DNA from: Lewinella sp. W8
GTDB lineage: Bacteria; Bacteroidota; Bacteroidia; Chitinophagales; Saprospiraceae
Assembly: GCF_004375085.3 (NCBI RefSeq)
Contig: NZ_SNAQ03000009.1
Location: 1 to 64,000 of the forward strand
DNA: 64,000 nt
Direction of reading: 5' to 3'
Shown here: piece by piece, positions 1-7,807 of the stretch
How positions within the stretch are numbered: the first letter of the stretch is position 1
Layout: each line of letters starts with the position of its first letter
Notes under the pieces: generated by a model
Told to the model about the DNA's origin: nothing
The model's database searches: none
Seen by the model: only the letters and a program-made list of their open reading frames with translations
Program-made: the position numbers and the translations under genes

Positions 1-87
1 TTGACCAAGTAGGGGCTTACCACTTTTAAGATGGTCTGCTAACAGCTTTTGGAGATCCGCTGGTAATTTGTCTTTTGCGCTTTTCAT
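1..87 (-). CDS. IS256-type transposase, N-terminal fragment (cut by window edge)
   Basis: The first 87 bases on the minus strand read as an open frame of 29 codons from an ATG at 85-87, running off the window. The peptide ends in a LKSGKPLLGQ stretch, which resembles the N-terminal region of IS256-family (Mutator-like) transposases, where a similar segment precedes the zinc-finger and DDE regions. Only the N-terminus is visible, so whether the element is intact cannot be judged. The adjoining terminal-repeat-like sequence at 99-124 supports the call. Family assignment rests on this short resemblance and is moderately sure. Confidence 0.55.
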   Translation of the reverse strand, partial: MKSAKDKLPADLQKLLADHLKSGKPLLGQ

Positions 88-98
88 TCTTAAAGATA

Positions 99-124
99 GT
101 AGACACACTTACTTGAACAGTCTC
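99..124 (-). repeat. Putative terminal inverted repeat of the IS256-like element
   Basis: Read on the minus strand this stretch begins GAGACTGTTCAAGTAAGTGT, a sequence of the type found at the ends of Bacteroidota IS256-family elements. It sits 11 bases upstream of the transposase start, as expected for an IS left end. The other end is outside the window, so the repeat and target duplication cannot be verified here. Confidence 0.45.
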
Positions 125-135
125 AGGGAGTTCTC

Positions 136-215
136 TACAAACCAAAAAACTACCGCACTAAAAGACCGACGCTCTAAAAAACTAACAGACTAAAAATCTA
201 ACGAACCAAAAGACC
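136..215. repeat. Degenerate 16-bp tandem array, five units
   Basis: Five consecutive 16-base units start at 136, 152, 168, 184 and 200. Each carries a central CYAAAA core flanked by variable positions; a rough consensus is AACGNACTAAAARACT. The period is exact although the units differ, which suggests an old array under drift or a helically phased (1.5 turns) A-tract array. It lies between the IS end and the DUF6702 gene and encodes nothing evident. Confidence 0.6.
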
Positions 216-221
216 AAGCCC

Positions 222-731
222 CTACTCCCCCACATAACTCCCCCGGGGCCGGTCCTTACTCAGCAGCAGGGTAGCCGCCCGTTCGGTGCCCTTCCAGAGT
301 TTGACGATGTTGGTCTGATCGGGATAGGTACTGGTGATCATGGAGTTCTCCACCGTGACGTTCTTCGGGCGCTCCGCCGACTCTTTCACCAGGTAAATCC
401 ACAGGCCGTGCAGATCGTCCTCGAGTTCGTAGCCCAGCAGCTTCGGTTGGATGAAAGTTCCGTTCCAGTTCACCCGAAAATGCTTAGCCAGGTATTCCGT
501 CAGGTAAGCCGCCGCCTCGGGATGTTCCCGTTTCGTGCCGATTTCCAGCTTCGGGCCTCCGGCGGCCATCAGGTCCTTTTCCAGGTCATCCACGAAGACG
601 TGCATTTCTACCTGTAGCTGATCACGGTCCGCCACGTACCGTAGGTTGGTCTTACTCACGTGGTATTCGTGATCGAAAGAACCGACGCTCGTCAGGAGGG
701 CCACCATCAGAACAAAGAACTTCATATCCAC
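222..731 (-). CDS. DUF6702-like secreted protein
   Basis: A 169-residue protein with a short hydrophobic N-terminus (about residues 3-18) that looks like a signal peptide, followed by a soluble domain. The pattern (DHEYHVSKTNLRY near residue 20, a VEMHVFVDDLEKDL strand-helix, and a later GLWIYL segment) matches the small Bacteroidota DUF6702 family as I remember it; the function of that family is not known. Start could equally be the second Met (residue 3). A TAATTTCG box at 745-752 (one mismatch to the Bacteroidota -7 TAnnTTTG) lies just upstream. It is the last gene before the IS end and points away from the BlaI/M56 pair's terminator. Confidence 0.6.
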   Translation of the reverse strand: MDMKFFVLMVALLTSVGSFDHEYHVSKTNLRYVADRDQLQVEMHVFVDDLEKDLMAAGGPKLEIGTKREHPEAAAYLTEYLAKHFRVNWNGTFIQPKLLGYELEDDLHGLWIYLVKESAERPKNVTVENSMITSTYPDQTNIVKLWKGTERAATLLLSKDRPRGSYVGE

Positions 732-786
732 AATTTTGCGTTCCCGAAATTAACCCCGGAGAAAAATTTTCGTTGAGGGCATCCAC

Positions 787-831
787 AAAAAAGCACGGGC
801 GAGCACCGGCATAAATCCAGTACTCGCCCGT
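787..831 (-). terminator. Intrinsic terminator after the M56 gene
   Basis: On the minus strand ACGGGCGAG and CTCGCCCGT form a 9-bp stem around a 19-base loop, followed by GC and a run of six T (plus-strand A787-792). It lies about 30 bases after the M56 stop and separates that operon from the DUF6702 gene. Confidence 0.75.
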
Positions 832-860
832 CAGCGCTTCAGGTATTGAGCTTTGACTGC

Positions 861-2186
861 CTATTCCAGGGTGAATCGGAAGCCCATTTGCAGTTGGTAA
901 GGTTCCGGAACCCCGTCAACGATTACGGGGGAGAATTTACCGATCGACTTGATCGTCCGGATGACCTCCTCCGAGAACAGGCCATTGTCCAGGCCCGCCG
1001 CTTTGGCGGGTTGATCCGAGTAGCCGACGATCACGAAGTACTGGTTGGGCTCGAGTTCTTCGGGCTGTACCCGTACGGTGGTGATGTCCAGGATTTCTCC
1101 GCGGGTACCCACCGTTACGGTGGCGGTGGCCGCTCCCGTAAGGCCGGCCGCGCGGGCCTCGGCCGGATACTTGACGTTCTGGTAGACCAACCGCAGCAGG
1201 TCCTCGCCACCGATCGCTCCCGGAACGTCTTCCGCTCCACTGGGAACGGCGTAGAGTTGCATCATCTCCTCGTTGGGGAAGCCCTCCACCACCGGAGTGG
1301 ATTCTTTGGGGAGAACGTCCTCGGTCAGGTCACTGCAGGCCACCACCAGGACGGCCAGCAACAGGGTGAGGCCGCCGATGGATAGGGCGCGAAGGGGTTG
1401 GCGCACTTTGGTTTTAGTCATCATGGTAATTCGCTTTTTTAAGGGTGAAGAGAAAAGCCCCAATGCTCCCGTCGGCGCCAACGAGGATTGCAGCAGATGA
1501 AGACCGTACGTCCGCACCGGTACCGATTGGGTGACGGCCGCGTCGGCTTCGTATTCGTGGAGATCAGCCAGTAACCGGTGGAACACCCACTGCAGGGGAT
1601 GGAACCACCAGATGATCCGGCCGATCATCATTAGTATGGTATCGTAATGGTGGCGTTGCCGCAGGTGCGCCGTTTCGTGGATTAGGGCAATGTTTTCCAG
1701 GGTGCTCCCCAGCCCGGCTGCCGGAAGGAAGACCCTCCCCCAGCCCGCAAAGGGCGACCGAATGGCCGCATGGCGCACCACCTCGACTCCGCCGTAAGTT
1801 GACTTCTCGCCTTCCCGGGTCCACTGCCACACCCGCCAGCTTTGCACCAGCGTCCGCGCCAAAACCGTCGCCGCCCCCAACAAGTAGACCAGCAACAGCA
1901 GGGGAAGGACCGACCACTCCGTTGCCGGACTACCGGCCGCCGCGACCGGCCCAGACGAAACCGCCCCGATGCCCTCGGGAACGAACAGCCGCACGGTGGG
2001 CATTTCCGGGGCCACGCTCAGGGCCGGCAACAGCGGGATGAGCATGCCCGCCGCCCAGGCAAAGAGAAGAAAAAGTCGCCGTAGCCGCCAGTGGTCGTTG
2101 CGGTGCAGCACCACGTAGTAGTACGCCAGCAGCGCCCCCCAGATCAGGGTGGCCCGAAGGATGAATTCTACGAGATCAGTCTTCAT
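861..2186 (-). CDS. M56 (BlaR1-type) membrane metallopeptidase with TonB-like C-terminus
   Basis: A 441-residue protein. The N-terminal half has about four hydrophobic membrane helices and an HETAH zinc-peptidase motif (HExxH, near residue 170) as in BlaR1/MecR1-type M56 peptidases. A further transmembrane helix ends in a cysteine near residue 285 (LLAVLVVACSDLTED). The last ~110 residues (KYPAEARAAGLTG and following) resemble the TonB C-terminal domain that Bacteroidota often fuse to M56 peptidases. No penicillin-binding sensor domain is seen, so the inducing signal is unknown. The gene starts inside the 3' end of the BlaI gene (11-base overlap), so the two are co-translated; the known family role is signal-triggered cleavage of the BlaI repressor. 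Confidence 0.88.
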   Translation of the reverse strand: MKTDLVEFILRATLIWGALLAYYYVVLHRNDHWRLRRLFLLFAWAAGMLIPLLPALSVAPEMPTVRLFVPEGIGAVSSGPVAAAGSPATEWSVLPLLLLVYLLGAATVLARTLVQSWRVWQWTREGEKSTYGGVEVVRHAAIRSPFAGWGRVFLPAAGLGSTLENIALIHETAHLRQRHHYDTILMMIGRIIWWFHPLQWVFHRLLADLHEYEADAAVTQSVPVRTYGLHLLQSSLAPTGALGLFSSPLKKRITMMTKTKVRQPLRALSIGGLTLLLAVLVVACSDLTEDVLPKESTPVVEGFPNEEMMQLYAVPSGAEDVPGAIGGEDLLRLVYQNVKYPAEARAAGLTGAATATVTVGTRGEILDITTVRVQPEELEPNQYFVIVGYSDQPAKAAGLDNGLFSEEVIRTIKSIGKFSPVIVDGVPEPYQLQMGFRFTLE

Positions 2187-2547
2187 TGTCCTCGAGTTTG
2201 CGCACCAGGTCGTTGAGTTCGTCCAGGCTCAGGTCTTCGCTTTCCACCAGATGGCTTACCGCCAGCTGCGGCGAGCCCCCGAAGAACTTTTTGATCAATT
2301 GGCCCAGAGACCGTTGGCCGTACTCCTCCCGCGAAATCACCGGCTCGTACACGTAGGTCCGCCCGTACTGGCGGTGGGTCAGGAACCCCCGCTTGTCCAG
2401 CGCGAGCACCAGGGTGGACACCGTACTGTGGGCCGGCTTTTTGCCCTCCCGCTCGGCAATCGCCTCGCGCAAGTCACCCACCGTACACTCCCCCAACTCC
2501 CAAATGAGGTGCATGATTTCTTCCTGTGCCTTCGTAAGTTTTTGCAT
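2176..2547 (-). CDS. BlaI/MecI/CopY-family transcriptional repressor
   Basis: A 123-residue winged-helix repressor of the Penicillinase_R family. Residues 1-75 carry the HTH (LTKAQEEIMHLIWELGECTV, then the recognition region around HSTVSTLVLALDKRGFL) and the wing; the C-terminal helices provide dimerisation. It is first in a two-gene operon with the M56 peptidase, which overlaps its stop. A 7-bp-arm palindrome at 2559-2576, lying on the -7 promoter box 12 bases before the start codon, is the likely operator, so the pair is probably autoregulated and released by M56-dependent proteolysis. Confidence 0.92.
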   Translation of the reverse strand: MQKLTKAQEEIMHLIWELGECTVGDLREAIAEREGKKPAHSTVSTLVLALDKRGFLTHRQYGRTYVYEPVISREEYGQRSLGQLIKKFFGGSPQLAVSHLVESEDLSLDELNDLVRKLEDNED

Positions 2548-2558
2548 ATCAAGTTATT

Positions 2559-2576
2559 TAACGTAAAAATACGTTA
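2559..2576 (-). promoter_or_regulatory. BlaI operator palindrome
   Basis: TAACGTA-AAAA-TACGTTA, a perfect inverted repeat with 7-base arms, 12 bases upstream of the BlaI start. It overlaps the -7 box of the promoter, the usual arrangement for repression by steric block. Assignment to BlaI is by position. Confidence 0.7.
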
Positions 2577-2594
2577 TAAGTTTCACATCGACAA
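2564..2594 (-). promoter_or_regulatory. Promoter of the BlaI-M56 operon
   Basis: On the minus strand a TTG (-33; plus CAA 2592-2594) is separated by 20 bases from TATTTTTA (plus 2564-2571), one mismatch from the Bacteroidota -7 consensus TAnnTTTG. The box lies inside the operator palindrome. Confidence 0.65.
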
Positions 2595-2645
2595 AAATTT
2601 CTTTTCCCCAGGTGTTGCAACCGGCTCGTCGAGTATCCCCTTTTC

Positions 2646-3266
2646 GGAAAGATGTGCGGCTATATGAATCGCTCGGCGTGGAACGCCTCGACCGGTTTGG
2701 GGGTCCCCACCGGCTCGGTTACGCTTAGCCTTCTCCTTAGCCTAAGCCTCCATCTCGGCCTTTCCGACCGGCATATTCTGCCCACTAACTGGTTGGAGCA
2801 GGTCTTCCCCGGAAAGATGTACGGCCATATGAATGACTCGGCGTGGAACACCTCGACCGGTTTGGGGGTCTCCACCGGCTCGTTTACGCTTAGCCTTCTC
2901 CTTAGCCTAAGCCTCCATCTCGGCCCTTACGACCGGCATATTCTGCCCACTAACTGGTTGGAGCAGGTCTTCCCCGGAAAGATGTACGGCCATATGAATG
3001 ACTCGGCGTGGAACGCCTCGACCGGTTTGGGGGGCCCCACCGGCTCGGTTACGCTTAGCCTTCTCCTTAGCCTAAGCCTCCATCTCGGCCTTTCCGACCG
3101 GCATATTCTGCCCACTAACTGGTTGGAGCAGGTCTTCCCCGGAAAGATGTACGGCCTTATGAATGACTCGGCGTGGAACACCTCGACCGGTTTGGGGGTC
3201 TCCACCGGCTCGGTTACGCTTAGCCTTCTCCTTAGCCTAAGCCTCCATCTCGGCCCTTAAGACCGG
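2646..3266. repeat. 165-bp tandem repeat, nearly four copies
   Basis: Units start at 2646, 2811, 2976 and 3141, each beginning GGAAAGATGT and differing by only a few bases; the fourth stops short at 3266 and runs into a GGCTTGC-GGA-GCAAGCC hairpin. Because 165 is divisible by three, an open frame crosses all copies on the plus strand, but open frames also exist on the minus strand and the dispersed relative at 22544-22752 does not keep them, so I treat the array as non-coding. It fills most of the gap between the BlaI promoter and the TonB receptor's stop. Confidence 0.9.
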
Positions 3267-3359
3267 CTTGCGGAGCAAGCCTCTTCCAGGGGCTCTATCG
3301 TTGTCCCCTTCAATCCTTCATTCATGCAATCCTTCATTCATTCAACCCCTCAATCCCTG

Positions 3360-6011
3360 CTAAAAATCCATCTTCAGGCGCAGATTGATGCGGCGGCCGG
3401 TAAGTCGGTTGGGGACGGCGTACTGCTGGTCCAGAATGGTCCGGACCCAGGTATTGCCCGCCTGGTTGGCCACCTGCATGAGGTTAAAGACCTCCAGGCT
3501 GAGGAAGGTGGAGCGGGTAAACTTCAGGAAGTGGGTGTTGGCCCGGCGACTCTTCTGTCGGTCGTAGAGCCGGAAGCTGAACCCGATATCGATACGGTGG
3601 TAGGTATCGAAGCGTAGGGTGTTGCGGAAGATGCGGTTGTCTCCCTGGATGCCGAAGGGAAGTCCGCCGCCCACGGTGAGGTTGACGTGGGTGCGGAAAG
3701 CATCGTTCTTGCGCAGGTAGTCCTGGAAGAAGAGGCTAAGCTGAAACAACTGGTCGGTGGGTCGCGGCACGTACTCCACCACTTCGCTGATGGTTTGTCC
3801 TTCTTCGTCGCGGCCCACCACTTCCCGGTGTTCCACCCCGATGAGTTGTTCCCGGGCCTGGAGCAGACTCAAGTTCAGCCAGCTTTCCGCTCCGGGCACA
3901 AATTCCCCGTTGAGTCTTAGGTCCAGGCCGGCCACATAGCCGCGGGCGTCGTTAAGTCCGGAATAGCGGATTCGTACGTTCTCAATTTCGTAGCTCACCA
4001 GGTCCCAGAGTGATTTGTAGTAGGCCTCGGCGATGAAGCGGAATTTCTTGGGGTTCCGCTTTCCGTAGTAGAAATCGGAGGTGATGCCCCCCACGATGTG
4101 AGCGGACTTCTGACTGCGAAGGTTGGTGTTCACCACGCCATCCGGTCCCCGCATTTCCCGATAGAAAGGTGGCTGGGCGTAGATGCCCCCGGCCAGTTTG
4201 TAGCTGATGTCCGCCGTACCGCCCAGGGGTTTGTAGAGAATCTGGGCGCGGGGAGAAATCACCAACTCCTCGTTCAGGTCCCAGTAGGTAGCCCGCACCC
4301 CGGCGCTGATGCGGAGGTCGGCGCGATCCTCCTTCCGCCAGGTCCAGGTGTCCTGGAGGAAAGCGCTGAAGCGGGTACTCTGTAGTTCATTTTCCGTCTT
4401 AAGCACCGAGAAGAGCTCAACGGCACTTTCGTTGAAGGGCAAGCTGTAGCCGGCGCTGTCCAGGCGCTCCCATTCGTTGATGAAGTCATTGATCTGCTCG
4501 TACTGCGCCTTTACGCTCCACTGCAGAAAATGGGCCCTGGTAACGTCTTCCTGGCCGGAGTTAATCTCCAGTCCCCCCCGGAGTTCGGCGTTGTACATCT
4601 GGATGTCCAGAAAGTTCCGCACGGATTGCTGCTGGTTGCCCGACCCCAGTTCGTTGATCACTTCTCCGAAGGTATTGGACCCCAGGTCGGTGTCCAGCTG
4701 CCCGAGCCGGTAGGCGCCTCCGATCGAAATGGCCTCATTTTCATCGCTGCGAAAAGCGGACGTCAGGAGCTTCAGGAAAAAGGGATTTTCCTTTTTCTCG
4801 GGGATGAAGGTCAGGGAAACGCCCAGCATCTGGGTCAGGAAATCATCCCGTTCGCCGCCCTCAAAGGCCGTAAAGAGCTGCAGGGTTTCAAAAAATCCTC
4901 CGAAGGCCGTCGTACGGGTGACGGGGTCGAAGTTGTAGATGCTGCGGTTGTAGTTGGCCAGCAGCCCCAGCTGTAGTTCCTTGCTAAAATCGTAGGTCAG
5001 ATAGGTCTGAATATCGGCAAAATCGGTCAGGTATTCCCCGGTGGTTTCCAGTGACCCCAGAAGGTAAGCCGTGGTTTTGTAGCGGGCGCCCACCAGGTAG
5101 CGGAACTTTTTCAGTCCATCCTTATTGGCCCGTGAACTCCCCTCCACGTGAGCACCGCCCCCCAGCAGGCTGAGTTCCAGGCTGGCCCGCAGACTGTCGG
5201 GACGTTTATACTTGATGTCCAGCACCGAGCTCAGTTTATCACCGTAGCGGGCATCGAAGCCGCCCGAGCTAAAGGAAAGGCTGCGCACCAAATCCATATT
5301 GGCGAAGGTGAGTCCCTCCTGCTGGCCGGCACGGACCAACTGGGGCCGGTAAATCTCAAAGTCATTGACGTACACGAGGTTCTCGTCGTAGTTGCCTCCC
5401 CGCACGTTGTACTGGCTCGTCAGTTCCCCTCCGGAGCCGCTGCTTACGCCCAGGGCGATGTGGGGCAGAATGCTTTCCAGGTTGCCGGTGGTGGACGGCA
5501 GCAGGCGCAGTGCTTCCGGTTGCTCCCGGATCATTCCACCTTCTTCAATCTTACTTTCCCGCACCACCACTTCCAGGGTACTTTCCACGGGAGCCAGTGC
5601 CACGTCGATTTGCTTGGTGCCCCCGGCGGGCAGTGCGGTAATGGCCACCTTTGTTTCCCGGTAGCCCAGACGGCTGAAGACCAGCTGGAAGTCTTCTCCC
5701 GCCGGAACGTTAATCAGGTATCGCCCCGTCTGCCCACTTTCCACCGCGGTATTTGATCCTTCCACGTAAATGGTCACGAAGTCAACCGGTCGATCACTGA
5801 TGAGGTCGGTGACCTTACCCGTAATCGCGGCGGACTCCACCTGCGCCGAAACTGACGCTAAACTGCCCATCAAGATCAGGAAGACGCCAAGTAACCGCCA
5901 AACGTTCAGCAGCGACGGAACCCCGGCTGAGCAGCCAGGTTTCGGCCTTTGGGCGCGAGCGCAGGTGCCAAAAAAAATCTGGGGAGCAAGGCTAAGGTGG
6001 TTTTCCTTCAT
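3360..6011 (-). CDS. TonB-dependent outer-membrane receptor
   Basis: About 883 residues. After a long N-terminus and a signal-like helix (LLGVFLILMGSLASVSAQ) comes a carboxypeptidase-regulatory-like beta sandwich (AAITGKVTD to about residue 140), then a plug domain (QYNVRGGNYDENLVYVNDFE) and a large beta-barrel ending in an aromatic-poor KMDF terminus. Substrate cannot be told; no SusD partner is adjacent. I start at the ATG at 6009-6011, because the longer frame's TTG start lies in the -7 box TACCTTTG (6038-6045). Even so, about 35 residues precede the signal helix, and this stretch contains the dispersed GAGCGCAGGTGC motif (5957-5968), suggesting a repeat inserted into the signal-peptide coding region. 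Confidence 0.88.
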   Translation of the reverse strand: MKENHLSLAPQIFFGTCARAQRPKPGCSAGVPSLLNVWRLLGVFLILMGSLASVSAQVESAAITGKVTDLISDRPVDFVTIYVEGSNTAVESGQTGRYLINVPAGEDFQLVFSRLGYRETKVAITALPAGGTKQIDVALAPVESTLEVVVRESKIEEGGMIREQPEALRLLPSTTGNLESILPHIALGVSSGSGGELTSQYNVRGGNYDENLVYVNDFEIYRPQLVRAGQQEGLTFANMDLVRSLSFSSGGFDARYGDKLSSVLDIKYKRPDSLRASLELSLLGGGAHVEGSSRANKDGLKKFRYLVGARYKTTAYLLGSLETTGEYLTDFADIQTYLTYDFSKELQLGLLANYNRSIYNFDPVTRTTAFGGFFETLQLFTAFEGGERDDFLTQMLGVSLTFIPEKKENPFFLKLLTSAFRSDENEAISIGGAYRLGQLDTDLGSNTFGEVINELGSGNQQQSVRNFLDIQMYNAELRGGLEINSGQEDVTRAHFLQWSVKAQYEQINDFINEWERLDSAGYSLPFNESAVELFSVLKTENELQSTRFSAFLQDTWTWRKEDRADLRISAGVRATYWDLNEELVISPRAQILYKPLGGTADISYKLAGGIYAQPPFYREMRGPDGVVNTNLRSQKSAHIVGGITSDFYYGKRNPKKFRFIAEAYYKSLWDLVSYEIENVRIRYSGLNDARGYVAGLDLRLNGEFVPGAESWLNLSLLQAREQLIGVEHREVVGRDEEGQTISEVVEYVPRPTDQLFQLSLFFQDYLRKNDAFRTHVNLTVGGGLPFGIQGDNRIFRNTLRFDTYHRIDIGFSFRLYDRQKSRRANTHFLKFTRSTFLSLEVFNLMQVANQAGNTWVRTILDQQYAVPNRLTGRRINLRLKMDF

Positions 6012-6037
6012 GGGGGCGGACTTGACCGGTAGAGGCA

Positions 6038-6045
6038 CAAAGGTA
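6038..6045 (-). promoter_or_regulatory. -7 box of the TonB receptor promoter
   Basis: TACCTTTG on the minus strand fits the Bacteroidota TAnnTTTG box exactly and lies 26 bases before the chosen ATG. No clear TTG is seen at the -33 distance. Confidence 0.55.
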
Positions 6046-6244
6046 GTCAAGCCAGAAGAGTTATTACGTCACGTAGCCGCCAGCATACGGGGTCAAGGGA
6101 GGGGGCATTTCGCCGATTAGCGGACATCCCCGGATCTAACGGAACAGGAAGTCGGCGGGCTACTTTTTTGGGAGAAGGCCGATCGTGGCCGAAGGGAGAG
6201 TCACTGGGTAAGGTTGCGGTATACTTTCTGACCAGGGGTTGAAT

Positions 6245-6571
6245 CTAGGAAAGGTATTGTTCCAGGGTTTTGGTGAAGCGCTTCTTGCTCATCAGCCCCG
6301 TGAACATATCAACGACCGTTTTATCCTTGATGATTAAGACTGCGGGCACGGAGCTAATATCCAGCAAGGTATTTAAGTCCGATTCCTGGTCGACGTCGAA
6401 GAATTCTACGCGACAATTGTCGTGCTCCTTCACAAAATCCTGGGCGAACCCCAAAACAATATCCGAGGAGCCCGACCAACTGGCCACCCCAACGACGATA
6501 ACCGTTTCGTCGCCCTTTGTCAATAATCTGGATGGCATGGCATTTCTGATCTGGGGTTGATTCGTATTCAT
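6245..6571 (-). CDS. Thioredoxin-fold protein without redox cysteines
   Basis: A 108-residue protein with thioredoxin pattern: strand VIVVGVASW, then the active-site position, a helix, FFDVDQESDL, and the cis-proline loop SSVPAVLI (Pro76). Where thioredoxin has WCGPC this protein has WSGSS (residues 32-36), so both redox cysteines are replaced by serine and dithiol chemistry is impossible; the only Cys is at residue 53. No signal peptide, so cytoplasmic. It follows the heme oxygenase gene by about 110 bases in the same direction and may be the tail of the phytochrome cluster. Role unknown; a binding or scaffold function is inference. Confidence 0.75.
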   Translation of the reverse strand: MNTNQPQIRNAMPSRLLTKGDETVIVVGVASWSGSSDIVLGFAQDFVKEHDNCRVEFFDVDQESDLNTLLDISSVPAVLIIKDKTVVDMFTGLMSKKRFTKTLEQYLS

Positions 6572-6680
6572 TGCTTAAAGATAACGGTGTTTCAACACGT
6601 ATCTAAGCGTTAATTGTTCTGCCCATTTTCTTTATTACCGGAATACCTTGTCCATGTTCGTGAATCGGCACTTTAATTTT

Positions 6681-7247
6681 TCATAATTTCTCGTAGGCCA
6701 TCCGAAAGTAACCGAACACGTTTAGGGCACTCCTGATGACCCGATCTTTAACGGCCGGATTGTCCTTCATGAGCCGGTTAATCTTTTCCAGGGTCTCCCG
6801 AAATGCTTTGGGAGATACTGCGGCGGCCCTTCGATAAAATTCAAGATTTTGGTGGGGAGCGATGGCCGGGTTCTTTTCCAGCGCGCGATAAATGACTTTA
6901 CTACCCAGCGTGGAGCCCAGTAAAACGTAGACGGCTCCCGCAAAATCAGCGGCTCCGCCGCTGCCGTCTTGATCAACTTTCGCCCGACCGTCCTCCTCCG
7001 CCACCAACAGTCCGAGACTTTTTCCCAGTTCGCGGAGGGTGGCTAATTCTGTCCCAAAACCCGGTGGGTGTTCACACCGCAAAATCATCCGAAACGATGC
7101 TTCCCAGGCCTGTCGGTTTGCCTGCATCAGCCGGCAATACCTTTCCGAACTAAAGTGCTGGCTCAACAACAGGTCGCGATCAACCAGTTCTTCGGTTTTG
7201 GTGTGGGCCTCCCGGGTGGCCTGCCGGAGTGCGGTTATGGCGTCCAT
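6681..7247 (-). CDS. bphO: Heme oxygenase (biliverdin-forming, BphO-like)
   Basis: A 188-residue all-helical protein of the bacterial heme oxygenase family. The proximal heme ligand is likely His15 in TREAHTKTEE, and the distal helix carries YVLLGSTLGSKVI (compare YVxxGSxLGG in the family). The reaction opens heme to biliverdin, CO and iron; biliverdin is the chromophore of bacteriophytochromes. Its place 12 bases after a response-regulator gene downstream of a bacteriophytochrome gene strongly supports a role in chromophore supply. Confidence 0.88.
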   Translation of the reverse strand: MDAITALRQATREAHTKTEELVDRDLLLSQHFSSERYCRLMQANRQAWEASFRMILRCEHPPGFGTELATLRELGKSLGLLVAEEDGRAKVDQDGSGGAADFAGAVYVLLGSTLGSKVIYRALEKNPAIAPHQNLEFYRRAAAVSPKAFRETLEKINRLMKDNPAVKDRVIRSALNVFGYFRMAYEKL

Positions 7248-7259
7248 GGAGTCAACGGG

Positions 7260-7793
7260 CTATAGTAACCCCTCCAATTCTTGCACGGACTGAAGGATTT
7301 CCTGCTTCGCCGAAAAATCCTCACCGTCAGACAACAGGGTTTTCACCTTGTTCAACAGGAGTTTGCGTCGACTGATTCGCTGCTGGTTTTCTTTTGCTTC
7401 CTCAATCTTCTTCACCGAATCGGCCAACACCTTCACCGTAGTGCCCTCCAGCGCCTTCAAGTTGCTCTTCAGTACGTAACCGTCCGCTCCCGAAAGAATG
7501 GCCTCCGCCGCGGCCTGCTCATTATTCAGGGTCCCCGTTACAAAAATGAAGGGCAGTTGGGGAAAATGCTCCTTGACGTGTAGTAGTGCCTCGAGGCCGT
7601 TGTATCCCGGCAGATTGTAGTCCGCCATCATCACATCATAGCTTCCCCAATTGATTTTCTTCAGAAAATCTTCCTCATTACTGGCAATGGTAAACAATGC
7701 ATTGGGGGCAAATTTAAGAATCGTCCGTTTCGTCAATTCTGCTTCGGCCTGACGGTCTTCCAGAATGAACACTTTAATTACGCGGCTGATCAT
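7260..7793 (-). CDS. Response regulator, receiver domain with helical tail
   Basis: A 177-residue protein. Residues 6-125 form a CheY-like receiver: acidic pair Glu12-Asp13, phospho-acceptor Asp58 (VMMADYNLPG), switch Thr in FVTGT and conserved Lys in YVLKS. The C-terminal 50 residues are a charged helix without a DNA-binding or enzyme domain, so output is probably by protein contact. It lies 14 bases downstream of the second receiver gene and 12 upstream of bphO, in the phytochrome operon. Confidence 0.85.
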   Translation of the reverse strand: MISRVIKVFILEDRQAEAELTKRTILKFAPNALFTIASNEEDFLKKINWGSYDVMMADYNLPGYNGLEALLHVKEHFPQLPFIFVTGTLNNEQAAAEAILSGADGYVLKSNLKALEGTTVKVLADSVKKIEEAKENQQRISRRKLLLNKVKTLLSDGEDFSAKQEILQSVQELEGLL

Positions 7794-7807
7794 GGTGTGG
7801 TAGTGAG

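Noticed and set aside
2652-3260. 202-aa open frame with 55-residue repeats
   Set aside because: It is only the translation of the 165-bp tandem repeat; frames are open on both strands and the dispersed copy at 22.6 kb does not keep them.
6012-6050. Upstream TTG start for the TonB receptor
   Set aside because: The TTG and the next codons coincide with the TACCTTTG promoter box, so they are probably untranscribed.
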